Assembly (NCBI RefSeq): GCF_049856295.1
Contig: NZ_JBNDMZ010000003.1
Location: 246,266-310,265 of the forward strand
From: JB111 sp049856295
GTDB lineage: Bacteria > Actinomycetota > Actinomycetes > Actinomycetales > Actinomycetaceae
DNA: 64,000 bases
Direction of reading: 5' to 3'
Position 1 is the stretch's first letter; every line of letters starts with the position of its first letter. Positions 1-11,347 of the stretch are shown piece after piece. Both the position numbers and the translations under genes were made by a program. A model generated the notes under the pieces. That model did no database searches. It was not told where the DNA came from and saw only the letters and a list, made by a program, of their open reading frames with translations.

Positions 1-783
1 GTCGAGACCTACGAGGGCCGCGTCGAGGGTCGTCAGCAGAACAGCAGCGCGGAGCGGCCGTGGGGCCAGGTGGTCGTCCGGGTCGCGCCCGAGGAGACCG
101 ACGCCTTCCTCGCGGACCTCGGCGAGATCGGCGAGGTCGACCAGGTGGCGACCACGGCCGACGACGTCACCGGCACGGTCCGGGACCTCGACGCCGAGAT
201 CAGCGCGCTCGAGACCTCCGTCGCCCGGCTCGAGGGCCTGATGGAGGAGGCGGGGTCGGTGGCGGACCTGCTGGCCGCCGAGACCGAGCTGACCACCCGG
301 CAGGCCGAGCTCGACCAGCTCCGGGCCCAGCGCACGGACCTCGGCGAGCAGGCCGCGATGTCCACCCTCACCGTAGATCTCGTCACCGAGGACGCGCCGT
401 CCACCACCGGGGAGCAGTCCGGCTGGTCGGAGATGTGGGAGGACGCGAGCGAGGCGTTCACCGGGGCGATCCAGGGCATCGTCGTGGCGGTCGCCGCGCT
501 CGCGCCGCTGCTCGTGGCGCTGGGGATCGTCGCGGCGATCGTCGTCGTCGTCGTGCGCCGGAACCGCGCGCGCACCCGGGAGCGCGAGGAGGCCACGCGG
601 GCCATGCACGCCGAGGCGCAGGCGCTGGACCAGACCCGCGCGCGGCGCGGGCCGCAGCACCCGGACGGACCTGCGACGCAGGCGGGCGGCCGGGTGCCCG
701 CCGGTCGTCCGGGCACCTCGGGGACGCCGCAGGACGGGCCCCAGCAGGACGGGCCACAGCAGGACAGCTCGCCGAAGGACTGA
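1..783 (+). CDS. DUF4349-type membrane protein, 5'-truncated
   Basis: The frame is open from base 1 and stops at 781-783, so the start and any signal sequence lie outside the window; 260 codons are visible. The V-V-V-R-V-A-P stretch near codon 24 matches the 'LRVP'-like core of DUF4349. Codons about 55-115 are Leu/Glu/Arg-rich and probably coiled coil. One hydrophobic segment spans about codons 157-183 and is followed by an Arg-rich stop-transfer. The tail is Pro/Gln/Asp-rich with two DGPQQD copies. DUF4349 proteins are envelope proteins of unknown function, usually N-terminal lipoproteins. The gene converges on clpC, with a perfect hairpin between them. Confidence 0.75.
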   Translation, partial: VETYEGRVEGRQQNSSAERPWGQVVVRVAPEETDAFLADLGEIGEVDQVATTADDVTGTVRDLDAEISALETSVARLEGLMEEAGSVADLLAAETELTTRQAELDQLRAQRTDLGEQAAMSTLTVDLVTEDAPSTTGEQSGWSEMWEDASEAFTGAIQGIVVAVAALAPLLVALGIVAAIVVVVVRRNRARTREREEATRAMHAEAQALDQTRARRGPQHPDGPATQAGGRVPAGRPGTSGTPQDGPQQDGPQQDSSPKD

Positions 784-805
784 GGCCGACCCCGGTCACA
801 ACGAA

Positions 806-847
806 CGGCGGGGGCCGGAGGTGGATGTCCACCTCCGGCCCCCGCCG
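806..847. terminator. Bidirectional terminator-like hairpin between DUF4349 gene and clpC
   Basis: A perfect 20-bp inverted repeat (806-825 with 828-847) sits in the 93-bp gap between two convergent genes. There is no T-run, as is usual for GC-rich actinobacterial terminators. Confidence 0.8.
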
Positions 848-876
848 TCGTCCTGCGTGCGGTCGACCGCCCGGGA

Positions 877-3453
<2,577 letters not shown>

Positions 3454-3520
3454 GGGCACTCCCTGGGTGTGGTGCGGTCGCCGCACGGGTCGAGCGGGGA
3501 CCCTCTGCGGGCGTTCGACG

Positions 3521-3568
3521 ACGATAACCGCGCGAGGGTGCCGTACCTGCCCGTGTTCGCCATGGGCG
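3521..3568 (-). promoter_or_regulatory. clpC promoter region with candidate ClgR box
   Basis: The sequence GTTCGC-CATGG-GCG (3555-3568, plus strand) fits the actinobacterial ClgR operator GTTCGC-N5-GCG. On the minus strand a TATCGT hexamer (3526-3521) could be the -10, placing the box just upstream of the -35, as expected for an activator. ClgR control of clp genes is established in Streptomyces and Corynebacterium; binding here is inferred. Confidence 0.5.
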
Positions 3569-3646
3569 TGAGCGGTCGTCGCGGGCGGGGACCTCGGCCC
3601 ACCCCGGGCACTTGCCGCCGCGCCGGGGGCCGCCGACGATAGGGGC

Positions 3647-4339
<693 letters not shown>

Positions 4340-4351
4340 CGACCGGGTCCG

Positions 4352-5080
4352 TCACGCGCCGCGACTCCCCGCCGCGGCCGCCAGCCCGTCGAGGATGACG
4401 GCGAGACCGAACTCGTAGGCGCTGCGCGCGTCGGCGGCGGCCCCCTGGGCCTCCCCCGCCGCGGCCCCCACGCGGGAGGCGAGCGGGAACCTCTCCTCGA
4501 CCCCGAGCTCCGCCAGCCGCGCCCCCTCCCGCTCCCACCACTGCGCCGTCGACTCCTCCGCGTTCTCGACCCGCGCGGCCGCCATCGCCCGCGCCGCCCC
4601 CCGCACGTGCCCGAGCACGAGGGCGAGCGCCCGGTCGCGCGCGACGTCGTCGAGGCCGAGGGGTTCGAGCGCAGCGAGCTCGTGCTCGTACGCGCCGAGG
4701 GTGCCGGGCCCCAGCACGGCGCGCTCGGTCTCCACGTGCGCGAGCCACGGGTGCTCGGTCATGAGCGCGAGGTTCTCGGCCGCGACCTGCTCGAGCATGT
4801 CCCGCCAGGAACCGGCGAGCGGTCGGCGGGCGTGCCGCGCCCGGCAGTCGTCGACCATGAGCTCGACGAGCTGCGCGCGGTCGGTCACGTGCCCGTAGAG
4901 CGTCATCACGCCGACGCCGAGGCGCCCGGCCACGCCGCGCACGGACAGGCCGTCCAGCCCGCGTTCGTCGGCCTCGGCGACGCCCGCCGCGACGACGTCG
5001 TCGACGCCGATCCGGGGGCGGCGGCCGGGGCGGGCGGGGAGGGGGCGCTCGCCGCGCCAGAGGAGATCGATCGTGTGCAC
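4352..5080 (-). CDS. TetR/AcrR family transcriptional regulator
   Basis: 242 residues from the GTG at 5080. The N-terminal helix-turn-helix (about 20-65) contains the TetR pattern GLDGLSVRGVAGRLGVGVMT-LYGHV; the remainder is an all-helical ligand domain of the TetR_C_11-like type. It is divergently transcribed from a VOC protein across a 126-bp gap containing a perfect 12-bp inverted repeat, so it very probably represses itself and its neighbour. The ligand is unknown. A longer open frame extends upstream, but the GTG start places the HTH at the usual distance from the N terminus. Confidence 0.88.
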   Translation of the reverse strand: MHTIDLLWRGERPLPARPGRRPRIGVDDVVAAGVAEADERGLDGLSVRGVAGRLGVGVMTLYGHVTDRAQLVELMVDDCRARHARRPLAGSWRDMLEQVAAENLALMTEHPWLAHVETERAVLGPGTLGAYEHELAALEPLGLDDVARDRALALVLGHVRGAARAMAAARVENAEESTAQWWEREGARLAELGVEERFPLASRVGAAAGEAQGAAADARSAYEFGLAVILDGLAAAAGSRGA

Positions 5081-5110
5081 GTGACCTGCCCGTCCCTTCC
5101 GGGGGTTGCT

Positions 5111-5153
5111 TTCCGTACAGCGTACTGCCACAGTATCCGTGCGCTGTACGGAA
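5111..5153. promoter_or_regulatory. Nested operator between TetR and VOC genes
   Basis: The arms TTCCGTACAGCG (5111-5122) and CGCTGTACGGAA (5142-5153) are perfect inverted repeats. A second, smaller dyad, TACTG-CCA-CAGTA (5123-5135), lies between them. The region covers both divergent promoters and is the expected binding site of the adjacent TetR regulator. Confidence 0.75.
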
Positions 5154-5206
5154 TCCGCGGCGCGGCGACCGTCCCGGTCGACCACGAGCACGACGAAGGA
5201 GAGCCC

Positions 5207-5590
5207 ATGTCGTTCACACCCACCGGATTCGCGATCTCGCTCAACGTCCCGGACCCGAGCGCCTCCGCCGGGTTCCTCCGCGGGCACTTCGGGTACGAGA
5301 CCGCCATGGAGCACGACGGCGTCGTCTCGCTCGCGCACCCCGCCGGGGGCTCCAACGTCATCCTGCTGCGCACCGGGCTGGAGACCTTCACCCCGGCCGA
5401 CGTCGCCGGGAGCGCGGGCGAGGGCCTGCTCCTCGTGATGGAGACCGACGACCTCGACGGCGACCACGCACGCCTCGTCGCGCGCGGCGTCGAGGTCGTC
5501 ACGCCACCCGAGACGGAGCCGTGGGGCGAGCGGTTCGTCCAGTACCGCGACCCGAACGGCCTGGTGGTGCAGCTCGTCCAGTGGGTCTGA
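5207..5590 (+). CDS. VOC superfamily (glyoxalase/bleomycin-resistance-like) protein
   Basis: 127 residues, the usual length of a single-domain VOC protein. It begins with a beta strand of the type seen in the family (FAISLNVPDP) and ends with the typical RDPNGLVVQLVQWV motif, where the Glu metal ligand of classical glyoxalases is replaced by Gln. Substrate cannot be assigned. GAAGGAG precedes the ATG. The divergent TetR repressor and operator suggest an inducible detoxification or resistance role, which is inference. Confidence 0.85.
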   Translation: MSFTPTGFAISLNVPDPSASAGFLRGHFGYETAMEHDGVVSLAHPAGGSNVILLRTGLETFTPADVAGSAGEGLLLVMETDDLDGDHARLVARGVEVVTPPETEPWGERFVQYRDPNGLVVQLVQWV

Positions 5591-5603
5591 CCAGACCCGC
5601 GGA

Positions 5604-6053
5604 CTACGCGCCGGCGCCGGCCGCCGGCTCGGACTCGACGAGGACGGTGACCGGCCCGTCGGCGACCATCTCGATCTCCATGTGGGCCCCGAACCGGCCG
5701 GTGGCCACCTCGACGCCCGCCGCGCGCAGCCGCTCGACCACCTCCGCGACGAGCGGCTCGGCCACGGGCCCCGGGGCGGCCGCCGACCACGACGGGCGGC
5801 GCCCCTTGCGGGTGGCCCCGTAGAGCGTGAACTGGGAGACGACGAGGACCGGCGCGGCGGCGTCGAGCACGGAGCTCTCGTCGTCGAGGATCCGCAGCTC
5901 GGCGATCTTGCGGGCGACGACCTCGGCCTGGGCGCCGGCGTCGCCGTGCGTGACCCCGACCAGGGCGAGCAGCCCGGGCCGGTCGATCTGCCCGACCACC
6001 TCGCCGTCGACGCGGACGGCCGCCCGGGTGACGCGTTGGAGGACGGCCCTCAT
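5604..6053 (-). CDS. dtd: D-aminoacyl-tRNA deacylase
   Basis: 149-residue full-length Dtd. It begins MRAVLQRVTRAAVRVDGE, carries the catalytic SQFTL motif near residue 80 and the cross-subunit GPVT motif near 137 (here A-D-G-P-V-T, where N-x-G-P is more usual). It hydrolyses D-amino acids from mischarged tRNA in the cytoplasm and acts as a homodimer. The start is the only sensible ATG. It lies 70 bp downstream of the DUF2516 gene on the same strand and converges on the VOC gene with a 13-bp gap. Confidence 0.95.
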   Translation of the reverse strand: MRAVLQRVTRAAVRVDGEVVGQIDRPGLLALVGVTHGDAGAQAEVVARKIAELRILDDESSVLDAAAPVLVVSQFTLYGATRKGRRPSWSAAAPGPVAEPLVAEVVERLRAAGVEVATGRFGAHMEIEMVADGPVTVLVESEPAAGAGA

Positions 6054-6123
6054 CGCAGCGCCCGGCCGGCGGGGTGCCGGCGTGGCGGCAGCGGCGGCGG
6101 CGCGAGGTCGCTCGGCGAGAACC

Positions 6124-6519
6124 TCACGAACGCCAGGCGGTCGGCGGCCGGTCGTCGAAGCCGCCGCGACCACCGCGGCCACCCCGACCACCGCGGCCAC
6201 CGCGACCGCCGCGCCTGCGGGGCGAGGCGTCGCGGACGGCGGGTCGCACGTCGGCGAGGTAGACGGCTCCGGCGACCACGGCCGCGAGCGAGAGCAGGCC
6301 GCCCACTCCCCCGCCGACCCCGATCGGCGGCGGCACCGACACCAGCGAGACGCCGAGCGAGGCCGCGAGGATGACCATCCAGACGCGCCGCTGGAGCTTG
6401 CCGGCCGCCACGTAGGCCGCGTCCTTGCGCATGAGGGAGTCGACGAGCGCCCACCCGGTGAGCACGACCGCGCCGAGGCTCAGCGCGAGCATGACGTAGG
6501 TCTGGAGGGCGGCGAACAT
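6124..6519 (-). CDS. DUF2516 family membrane protein
   Basis: 131 residues. Begins MFAALQTYVMLALSL, with three predicted transmembrane helices (about 6-27, 45-65, 70-90), a layout typical of DUF2516, an actinobacterial family of unknown function. The C terminus is an Arg-Gly-Gly repeat (five consecutive RGG triplets) encoded by a short GC-rich tandem repeat, a possible nucleic-acid-binding or disordered tail. Sits upstream of dtd on the same strand. Confidence 0.85.
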   Translation of the reverse strand: MFAALQTYVMLALSLGAVVLTGWALVDSLMRKDAAYVAAGKLQRRVWMVILAASLGVSLVSVPPPIGVGGGVGGLLSLAAVVAGAVYLADVRPAVRDASPRRRGGRGGRGGRGGRGGRGGFDDRPPTAWRS

Positions 6520-6587
6520 GACTGACACGGTAGTCGCCGCACGCCCGGTGCAGCTGCCGGGCCGCGGCATCCGGCACGCGGCGACGG

Positions 6588-7787
6588 TCAGGACGCCGGG
6601 CGCTGCTCGTCGTCGTCGTGCTCCTCGTGGTCCTCGTGGTCCTCGGCGTCGATCCACCGCCAGCCGCCGTCGACGGCGGGGAGCTGCGTGCGCGCGTCGG
6701 CGGCGGTCATGCCGGCGATCTGGAGGACGTCGACGACCAGGGAGCGCAGGACCGACACGAGGGTCTGCGTGGGCCAGCCGTCGGAGGCGTAGTCGTCGGG
6801 GTCGAGGGTGTGCGCGGCCTCGGTGAGCCGGGTGCGCGAGAGGTCGGGGGCGTCGCCGCGGCCGAGCTCCACGGCGAGGAGCCGCAGCCCGGAGGACATC
6901 GCGTCGAGCGAGCGCGCGAGGTCCGGCCGCGGCCCCGTCTCGACCACGCTCTCCGCCTTGCGGGCCACGACCCGGGCGTTGCGCACGGCCCGGTCCGCGA
7001 GGACGGAGGCCCGGGCGAGCCGCCGGACCTCCCCGCGGTCGCCGCGCATCGTGGGGTTGACCGCGATGACCTGCCGCGCGTTGCGGACCGTGCGCTCCCA
7101 CGTGTCGAGGACCTGCTGCGTGTCCCGGCCGAGCGTGAGGGCGTCCCGGGCGAGCTCGCGGTCGCCGAGCCGCAGCCCCTCGCCGAGGGTGCGCAGGAGG
7201 TCGGCGAGGTCGGTGATCGCGGCCTGCGCGCGGCGCCGGGGCCGACGGATCGCGTTGTCCGGCAGGAACGCCGCGACGGCGAACGCGAGGGCGGCGCCGA
7301 CGAGGGCGTCGCTCCAGCGCCCGAAGGCGCCGTCGGTCACCGCCGCGCTCGCCGGCATCGCGATGACGACGATCCCCTGGATGCCGGCCTGGTAGGTGAG
7401 CAGCTCGCCCCGGTCGACCACGCGGGCCAGCATCGTGGCGACGACGAGGACGGCGAAGACCTGGACCGGCCCGACGCCGAACAGCGAGGCGAACAGCTCC
7501 CCGAGGGCGACCCCGAGCGTGCAGCCGACACCGAGCTCGGCCACCCGCCGCAGCTGCCGGTCGGAGGTGAAGCCGAGGCAGAGCCACGCCGCCGTCGGGG
7601 CGAAGATCGGCATCTCGTGCCCGAGCACCTCCGAGGAGATGAGGAAGGCCAGCGCCGCGGCGGCCGCGGCCACGACCGACGGGACGAACGCCCAGCGCGC
7701 GCGCCGGGTCCCCTGCCGCAGGCGCGTGCGGGCGTGCAGGGCGAGGCGGCGCAGACCTCGGTCGGGGCGCCCCTCCTCGTCCGCCAC
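6588..7787 (-). CDS. FUSC family inner-membrane protein (aromatic acid exporter-like)
   Basis: 399 residues from the GTG at 7787. The first half has about six membrane helices (30-180) with the FUSC-type motif FAPTAAWLCLGFTSDRQLRR; the second half is a cytoplasmic helical domain. The tail is Asp/Glu/His-rich (EDHEDHEEHDDDE), possibly metal-binding or simply disordered. The start lies only 5 bp after the ygfZ stop, so the two genes are probably co-transcribed. FUSC proteins are thought to export aromatic acids; the substrate here is unknown. Confidence 0.88.
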   Translation of the reverse strand: MADEEGRPDRGLRRLALHARTRLRQGTRRARWAFVPSVVAAAAAALAFLISSEVLGHEMPIFAPTAAWLCLGFTSDRQLRRVAELGVGCTLGVALGELFASLFGVGPVQVFAVLVVATMLARVVDRGELLTYQAGIQGIVVIAMPASAAVTDGAFGRWSDALVGAALAFAVAAFLPDNAIRRPRRRAQAAITDLADLLRTLGEGLRLGDRELARDALTLGRDTQQVLDTWERTVRNARQVIAVNPTMRGDRGEVRRLARASVLADRAVRNARVVARKAESVVETGPRPDLARSLDAMSSGLRLLAVELGRGDAPDLSRTRLTEAAHTLDPDDYASDGWPTQTLVSVLRSLVVDVLQIAGMTAADARTQLPAVDGGWRWIDAEDHEDHEEHDDDEQRPAS

Positions 7788-7792
7788 CGGGT

Positions 7793-8956
7793 CTACCTCA
7801 GGCGGCGCAGACCCGCGCCGGGCCGCTCGCCCGGCCGGGCGTCGGTGACCCCGGAGGGGTCGACGACGACCTCTTGCGCGGCCGTGACGCCGCCGGTGGT
7901 GAGGACGGCGTCGGTCGGGACCGAGCGCTTGACGACCGCGAGCGCGAGCGGGCCGTCGGTGCCGTGCCGGACCACGGAGGTGAGGCGGCCGACGACCTTG
8001 CCGTCGTTCTCGACCGGGGCGCCCGCCTCCGGGGTGATGTGCTCGCTCCCGTCGAGGTGGAGGAGCACGAGGCGGCGCGGCGGCCGGCCGAGGTTGACGA
8101 GCTTGGCCACCGTCTCCTGGCCGCGGTAGCAGCCCTTGGTCAGGTGGACGCCGGTGCGCAGCCAGTCGAGCTCGTGCGGCAGGGTCCGGTCGTCGACCTC
8201 GCGGCCGTGCCGCGGGCGGTAGGCCGCGACCCGTACGGCCTCCCACGCCCAGGTGCCGGCGAGCGAGCCGACCGACCGGGCGTCGGCGGGCGCGAGCGCG
8301 GCGGCGACGGCCTCCTCGAGCCGGTCACGCGCGAGGAGGGCGAGGACGACCGGGTGGTCCGCGCCGGGGTGGTCGGCGTCGGCGGGCCCGTAGGCGGTGG
8401 AGCCGGGCGCGGTGACGGGCCACGGGTCGTCCCACACGGCGAGCGGGTCTGCGGCGCGCAGCCGGTCGCGGCCGCCCCCGAGGGCCCCGAGGACCGCGAC
8501 GTCGGCGCGGACGCGGACCTCGACGTCGAGCATGAACCGCATCGAGTCGAGGAACGCGGCGAGCGGGGCGGCGCAGGCGCCCTCGACGACGAGCCACGTG
8601 GTCTCGGCGTCGTCGACCACGGCGGCCGCGAACGCGATGTGCCCCTGGTTGTCGAGCAGGAGGAGCTCGGCGGCCTGCCCGGGCGTGAGGTCCCGGACCC
8701 ACTGCGAGGACAGGGTGTCGAGCCAGGTGAGCCGGTCGGCGCCCGAGACGGTGACGACGCCGAGCTGGGAGAGGTCGACGACCGCGTCGCCCGCCTCGAG
8801 CGCACGCTGCTCGTGCACCGGGCGGCCGAGGTGGAGCGGCACGCCGGCGTCGGGGCCGGAGCCCTCGACGGCGCCCTCGCGCGCGAGCAGCGGGGAGGGC
8901 TGGGGGTGCCAGTCGGTGAGGTCCGGCGCGGCGGCCGGGGCGGTGCCGGGCAGCAT
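7793..8956 (-). CDS. ygfZ: Folate-binding YgfZ/GcvT-like Fe-S maintenance protein
   Basis: 387 residues. The diagnostic YgfZ motif KGCYRGQE is present near residue 275, after a GcvT-like folate fold. YgfZ proteins use folate to help maintain or repair certain Fe-S enzymes in the cytoplasm. The ATG overlaps the stop of the upstream nitrobindin-like gene (TGATG), so translation is coupled, and FUSC follows after 5 bp. Length matches actinobacterial homologues. Confidence 0.93.
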   Translation of the reverse strand: MLPGTAPAAAPDLTDWHPQPSPLLAREGAVEGSGPDAGVPLHLGRPVHEQRALEAGDAVVDLSQLGVVTVSGADRLTWLDTLSSQWVRDLTPGQAAELLLLDNQGHIAFAAAVVDDAETTWLVVEGACAAPLAAFLDSMRFMLDVEVRVRADVAVLGALGGGRDRLRAADPLAVWDDPWPVTAPGSTAYGPADADHPGADHPVVLALLARDRLEEAVAAALAPADARSVGSLAGTWAWEAVRVAAYRPRHGREVDDRTLPHELDWLRTGVHLTKGCYRGQETVAKLVNLGRPPRRLVLLHLDGSEHITPEAGAPVENDGKVVGRLTSVVRHGTDGPLALAVVKRSVPTDAVLTTGGVTAAQEVVVDPSGVTDARPGERPGAGLRRLR

Positions 8957-9540
8957 CACTCGACCCGTCCGAGCCGGCCGGAGGCGTAGGGGGCGAGCGG
9001 CTTGCCGAAGGCCGCGATGTCCCGCGCCCACATGAGATCGGACTGCACGAGCCCGAGCATCCAGGAGCCCGCCGACAGCTCGGACGCGCTGGGTGAGCGG
9101 ACGACCGCGTCGGTGGTCAGCTCGATCCGGGCGGGCTGCGAGCGCCCGACGTACAGCGAGAGGTGGCCGGCCGGGTCCGCGAGCAGGACCTCGAGCTCCG
9201 CGGTCTGCGGGGCGGGCTGCCCGGCGGGGACCGGCTCGCCGGGCACCGTGCGGACGTAGCCCGTCTCGGTCGACCACTGCTGGCCCTTGACGAGGTTCGC
9301 GTAGCGCTCGAGGCCGGGCATCTCGTTGGCCACGGGCCCGGACAGCCCGGGCTCGGCGAGCCAGATCGTGGCCTGCCAGCGCAGGTAGGGGCCGCCGTCG
9401 TGGTCGACCTCGATCTCCTGGACCACGACCTGCTCGTCGATGCCGTCGTAGCCGATCGCGCCGGACCCGTGCCACGTCCCGACGAGCCACGCCACCGGGT
9501 AGTTCTCGGGTGCCAGTCCCTCGGGGAACGTGAACGTCAT
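8956..9540 (-). CDS. Ferric nitrobindin-like (FABP family) protein
   Basis: 194-residue beta-barrel protein of the nitrobindin/FABP-like family. The N-terminal signature is present as WLVGTWHGSGAIGYDG. In haem-binding nitrobindins a His near the C terminus coordinates the iron; the corresponding region here reads KPLAPYASGRLGRV with Tyr instead, as in the Streptomyces-type branch annotated as nitrobindin-like without the haem ligand. Haem binding is therefore doubtful. It is the first gene of a tight operon with ygfZ and the FUSC gene. Confidence 0.88.
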   Translation of the reverse strand: MTFTFPEGLAPENYPVAWLVGTWHGSGAIGYDGIDEQVVVQEIEVDHDGGPYLRWQATIWLAEPGLSGPVANEMPGLERYANLVKGQQWSTETGYVRTVPGEPVPAGQPAPQTAELEVLLADPAGHLSLYVGRSQPARIELTTDAVVRSPSASELSAGSWMLGLVQSDLMWARDIAAFGKPLAPYASGRLGRVE

Positions 9541-9595
9541 GCCACCAGGGTAGGCGAGCGCGCGGACGGCGTCGCCGGGCGGGGCGCTCCTCGAC

Positions 9596-10354
9596 CTACG
9601 TGGTACCGAGCAGGATGACGGTGACGACCGCCCCGACGGCGAGGAGCGGGATCGTGGCGGCGGCGAGTGCCGGGCGCAGCCGCGAGGAGCTCGGCGAGCG
9701 GGCGGACGTGCGGTGCAGCGCGGCGGTGAGGACGCCGACCACGAGGCCGAGGAGGGCGCCGCGCCACCAGCCGACGTCGGGGACGAGCGCCCCGAACCCG
9801 GCGGTGACGAGGCCGCCGGCCGTGACCGCGAGGCTCGCCGCGAGCCAGGAGGTGACGGGCAGCGCGGCGCATGCCGTGCCGACCACGACGGCGAGCGCGC
9901 CGGCCGTCACCCACTGCTCGCCGCCCGGCTCGCGGGCCACGACGAACCAGCCGGTGCCGAAGGACATGAGGGCGAGGCCGAGGACGTCCCCGGCGACGGA
10001 CTCGGTGAGCCGGGGCCGGCCGTCGCGCCGGACCATCTGGTGGACGAACGCGGTGGCGACAGCGCCCGCGACGAGCAGCACGACCCGGTCGAGGCCGCCG
10101 AACCACACGACGCCCGGGATGACGAGCGCCCCGCCGGAGAGGAACCAGGCGGCGCCCGAGCCGTGCGGGAGGTCGAGCAGGCGCGGGAGCCCGACCGCCA
10201 GGAGGATCGAGCACACGAGGGTGACGACCGCGACACCCGCGGGCGGCCCGAGGGAGACGGCGGCGAGGACCGCCGCGAGGACCGCGGTCAGCGCCGCGCG
10301 CAGCGACGTCCCGCGCCGCGAGGGCGGGACGGAGCGCGGGGACGGCGACGACAC
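9596..10354 (-). CDS. Polytopic membrane protein of unknown function
   Basis: 252 residues from a GTG start, with about seven or eight hydrophobic segments rich in A/V/L/G, joined by short loops, and a basic N terminus (SRRGTSLR). No known family motif was recognised. It resembles small actinobacterial integral membrane proteins rather than a transporter with a visible signature. It is divergent from glnR (89 bp). No good ribosome site precedes the GTG, so the start is uncertain. Confidence 0.7.
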   Translation of the reverse strand: MSSPSPRSVPPSRRGTSLRAALTAVLAAVLAAVSLGPPAGVAVVTLVCSILLAVGLPRLLDLPHGSGAAWFLSGGALVIPGVVWFGGLDRVVLLVAGAVATAFVHQMVRRDGRPRLTESVAGDVLGLALMSFGTGWFVVAREPGGEQWVTAGALAVVVGTACAALPVTSWLAASLAVTAGGLVTAGFGALVPDVGWWRGALLGLVVGVLTAALHRTSARSPSSSRLRPALAAATIPLLAVGAVVTVILLGTT

Positions 10355-10412
10355 CGGTCGATCATCCCAGGTCCGTCCCGGTACGCCGGGAACCGGGCGC
10401 CCCCGACCCGCA

Positions 10413-10418
10413 TAGACT
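10413..10418 (+). promoter_or_regulatory. Candidate -10 box of glnR
   Basis: TAGACT fits the actinobacterial TAnnnT -10 pattern, 26 bases before the glnR ATG; GAAGGAG is the ribosome site. No convincing -35 is visible. Confidence 0.45.
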
Positions 10419-10443
10419 GCACAGCCGGACCGAAGGAGAGCGG

Positions 10444-11262
10444 ATGGCCGAGCTGGTGCTCCTCACCGCCGACCCGGGCGGTGCCGTCCGGGCGCTGCCC
10501 GCCCTCGCCCTGCTCCGGCACCGCGTCACCCTCGCGCCGCTGACGATGAGCGCGCTCGTGGCTCAGGACCGCGCCGACGTGCTGCTGGTCGACGGGCGCC
10601 ACGACCTCGTCGGGGCCCGGGCGCTGTGCCGCACCGCCGGGGTCGGGGGGACGCTGCCGGAGGGCGTGCCGCTGCTGCTCGTCCTCGCCGAGGGCGGGTT
10701 CGCGGCCGTCTCGACCGAGTGGGGCGCCTGGGACGTGGTGCTCGAGAGCGCCGGTCCCGCCGAGGTCGAGGCCCGCCTGCGCATGCTGCTCGACCGCTCC
10801 GCCCCCGCCCGCGCGCAGGCCCTCGCGGGGTCCGGGGCGGGCACCGGCATCGGCTCCGGCCCGGGTGACGAGGCGGAGGTCATCGAGGCCGGCGATCTCG
10901 TCATCGACACGACGGCGTACACCGCCCGGGTCCGCGGCCGGGTGCTCGATCTCACCTTCCGCGAGTTCGAGCTGCTCCGGCACCTCGCCGCGCACCCCGC
11001 CCGCGTCCACACCCGCGCCCAGCTCCTCCAGGCCGTGTGGGGGTACGAGTACTACGGCGGCACGCGCACCGTGGACGTGCACGTCCGCCGGCTGCGCGCT
11101 AAGCTCGGCGCCGAGCACGACCAGCCCATCGGCACGGTGCGCAACGTCGGCTACCGGTTCGAGGTCCGAGCGGCGGGGTCCGGGGACGACCGGCCGGGCG
11201 ACGACGCGGACGGCACCGGCGACGACCGACCCGCGCGCCGGGACGCGCCGGCCGGGAGCTGA
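10444..11262 (+). CDS. glnR: GlnR-type orphan OmpR-family nitrogen regulator
   Basis: 272 residues. The receiver-like domain (1-120) matches the GlnR pattern (LLLVDGRHDL, AEVEARLRMLL) and lacks the full acidic pocket of ordinary response regulators, as in Streptomyces GlnR. A disordered Gly/Ala linker precedes a winged-helix DNA-binding domain (about 150-240) with RGRVLDLTFREFELLRHLA and TRTVDVHVRRLRAKLG. GlnR controls ammonium assimilation genes. No histidine kinase is adjacent, consistent with an orphan. The C-terminal 30 residues are an Asp/Arg-rich extension. The neighbourhood (phosphate genes, mshD) resembles the glnR-mshD-phoT region of mycobacteria. Confidence 0.9.
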   Translation: MAELVLLTADPGGAVRALPALALLRHRVTLAPLTMSALVAQDRADVLLVDGRHDLVGARALCRTAGVGGTLPEGVPLLLVLAEGGFAAVSTEWGAWDVVLESAGPAEVEARLRMLLDRSAPARAQALAGSGAGTGIGSGPGDEAEVIEAGDLVIDTTAYTARVRGRVLDLTFREFELLRHLAAHPARVHTRAQLLQAVWGYEYYGGTRTVDVHVRRLRAKLGAEHDQPIGTVRNVGYRFEVRAAGSGDDRPGDDADGTGDDRPARRDAPAGS

Positions 11263-11300
11263 CGGCCGCGAGCTGACGGCAGCGATCTGACGGCCGGGAC

Positions 11301-11330
11301 GTGACAGCCGGCGGCGCGAGGGCGTACGTT
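11301..11330 (+). promoter_or_regulatory. Distal promoter candidate of the PhoU-like/PiT operon
   Basis: GTGACA (11301-11306), an 18-bp spacer and TACGTT (11325-11330) make a plausible sigma-70-type promoter. Transcription from here would give a leader of about 210 nt before the GTG at 11549. Confidence 0.45.
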
Positions 11331-11347
11331 GGATCTCGACGGCGGGC

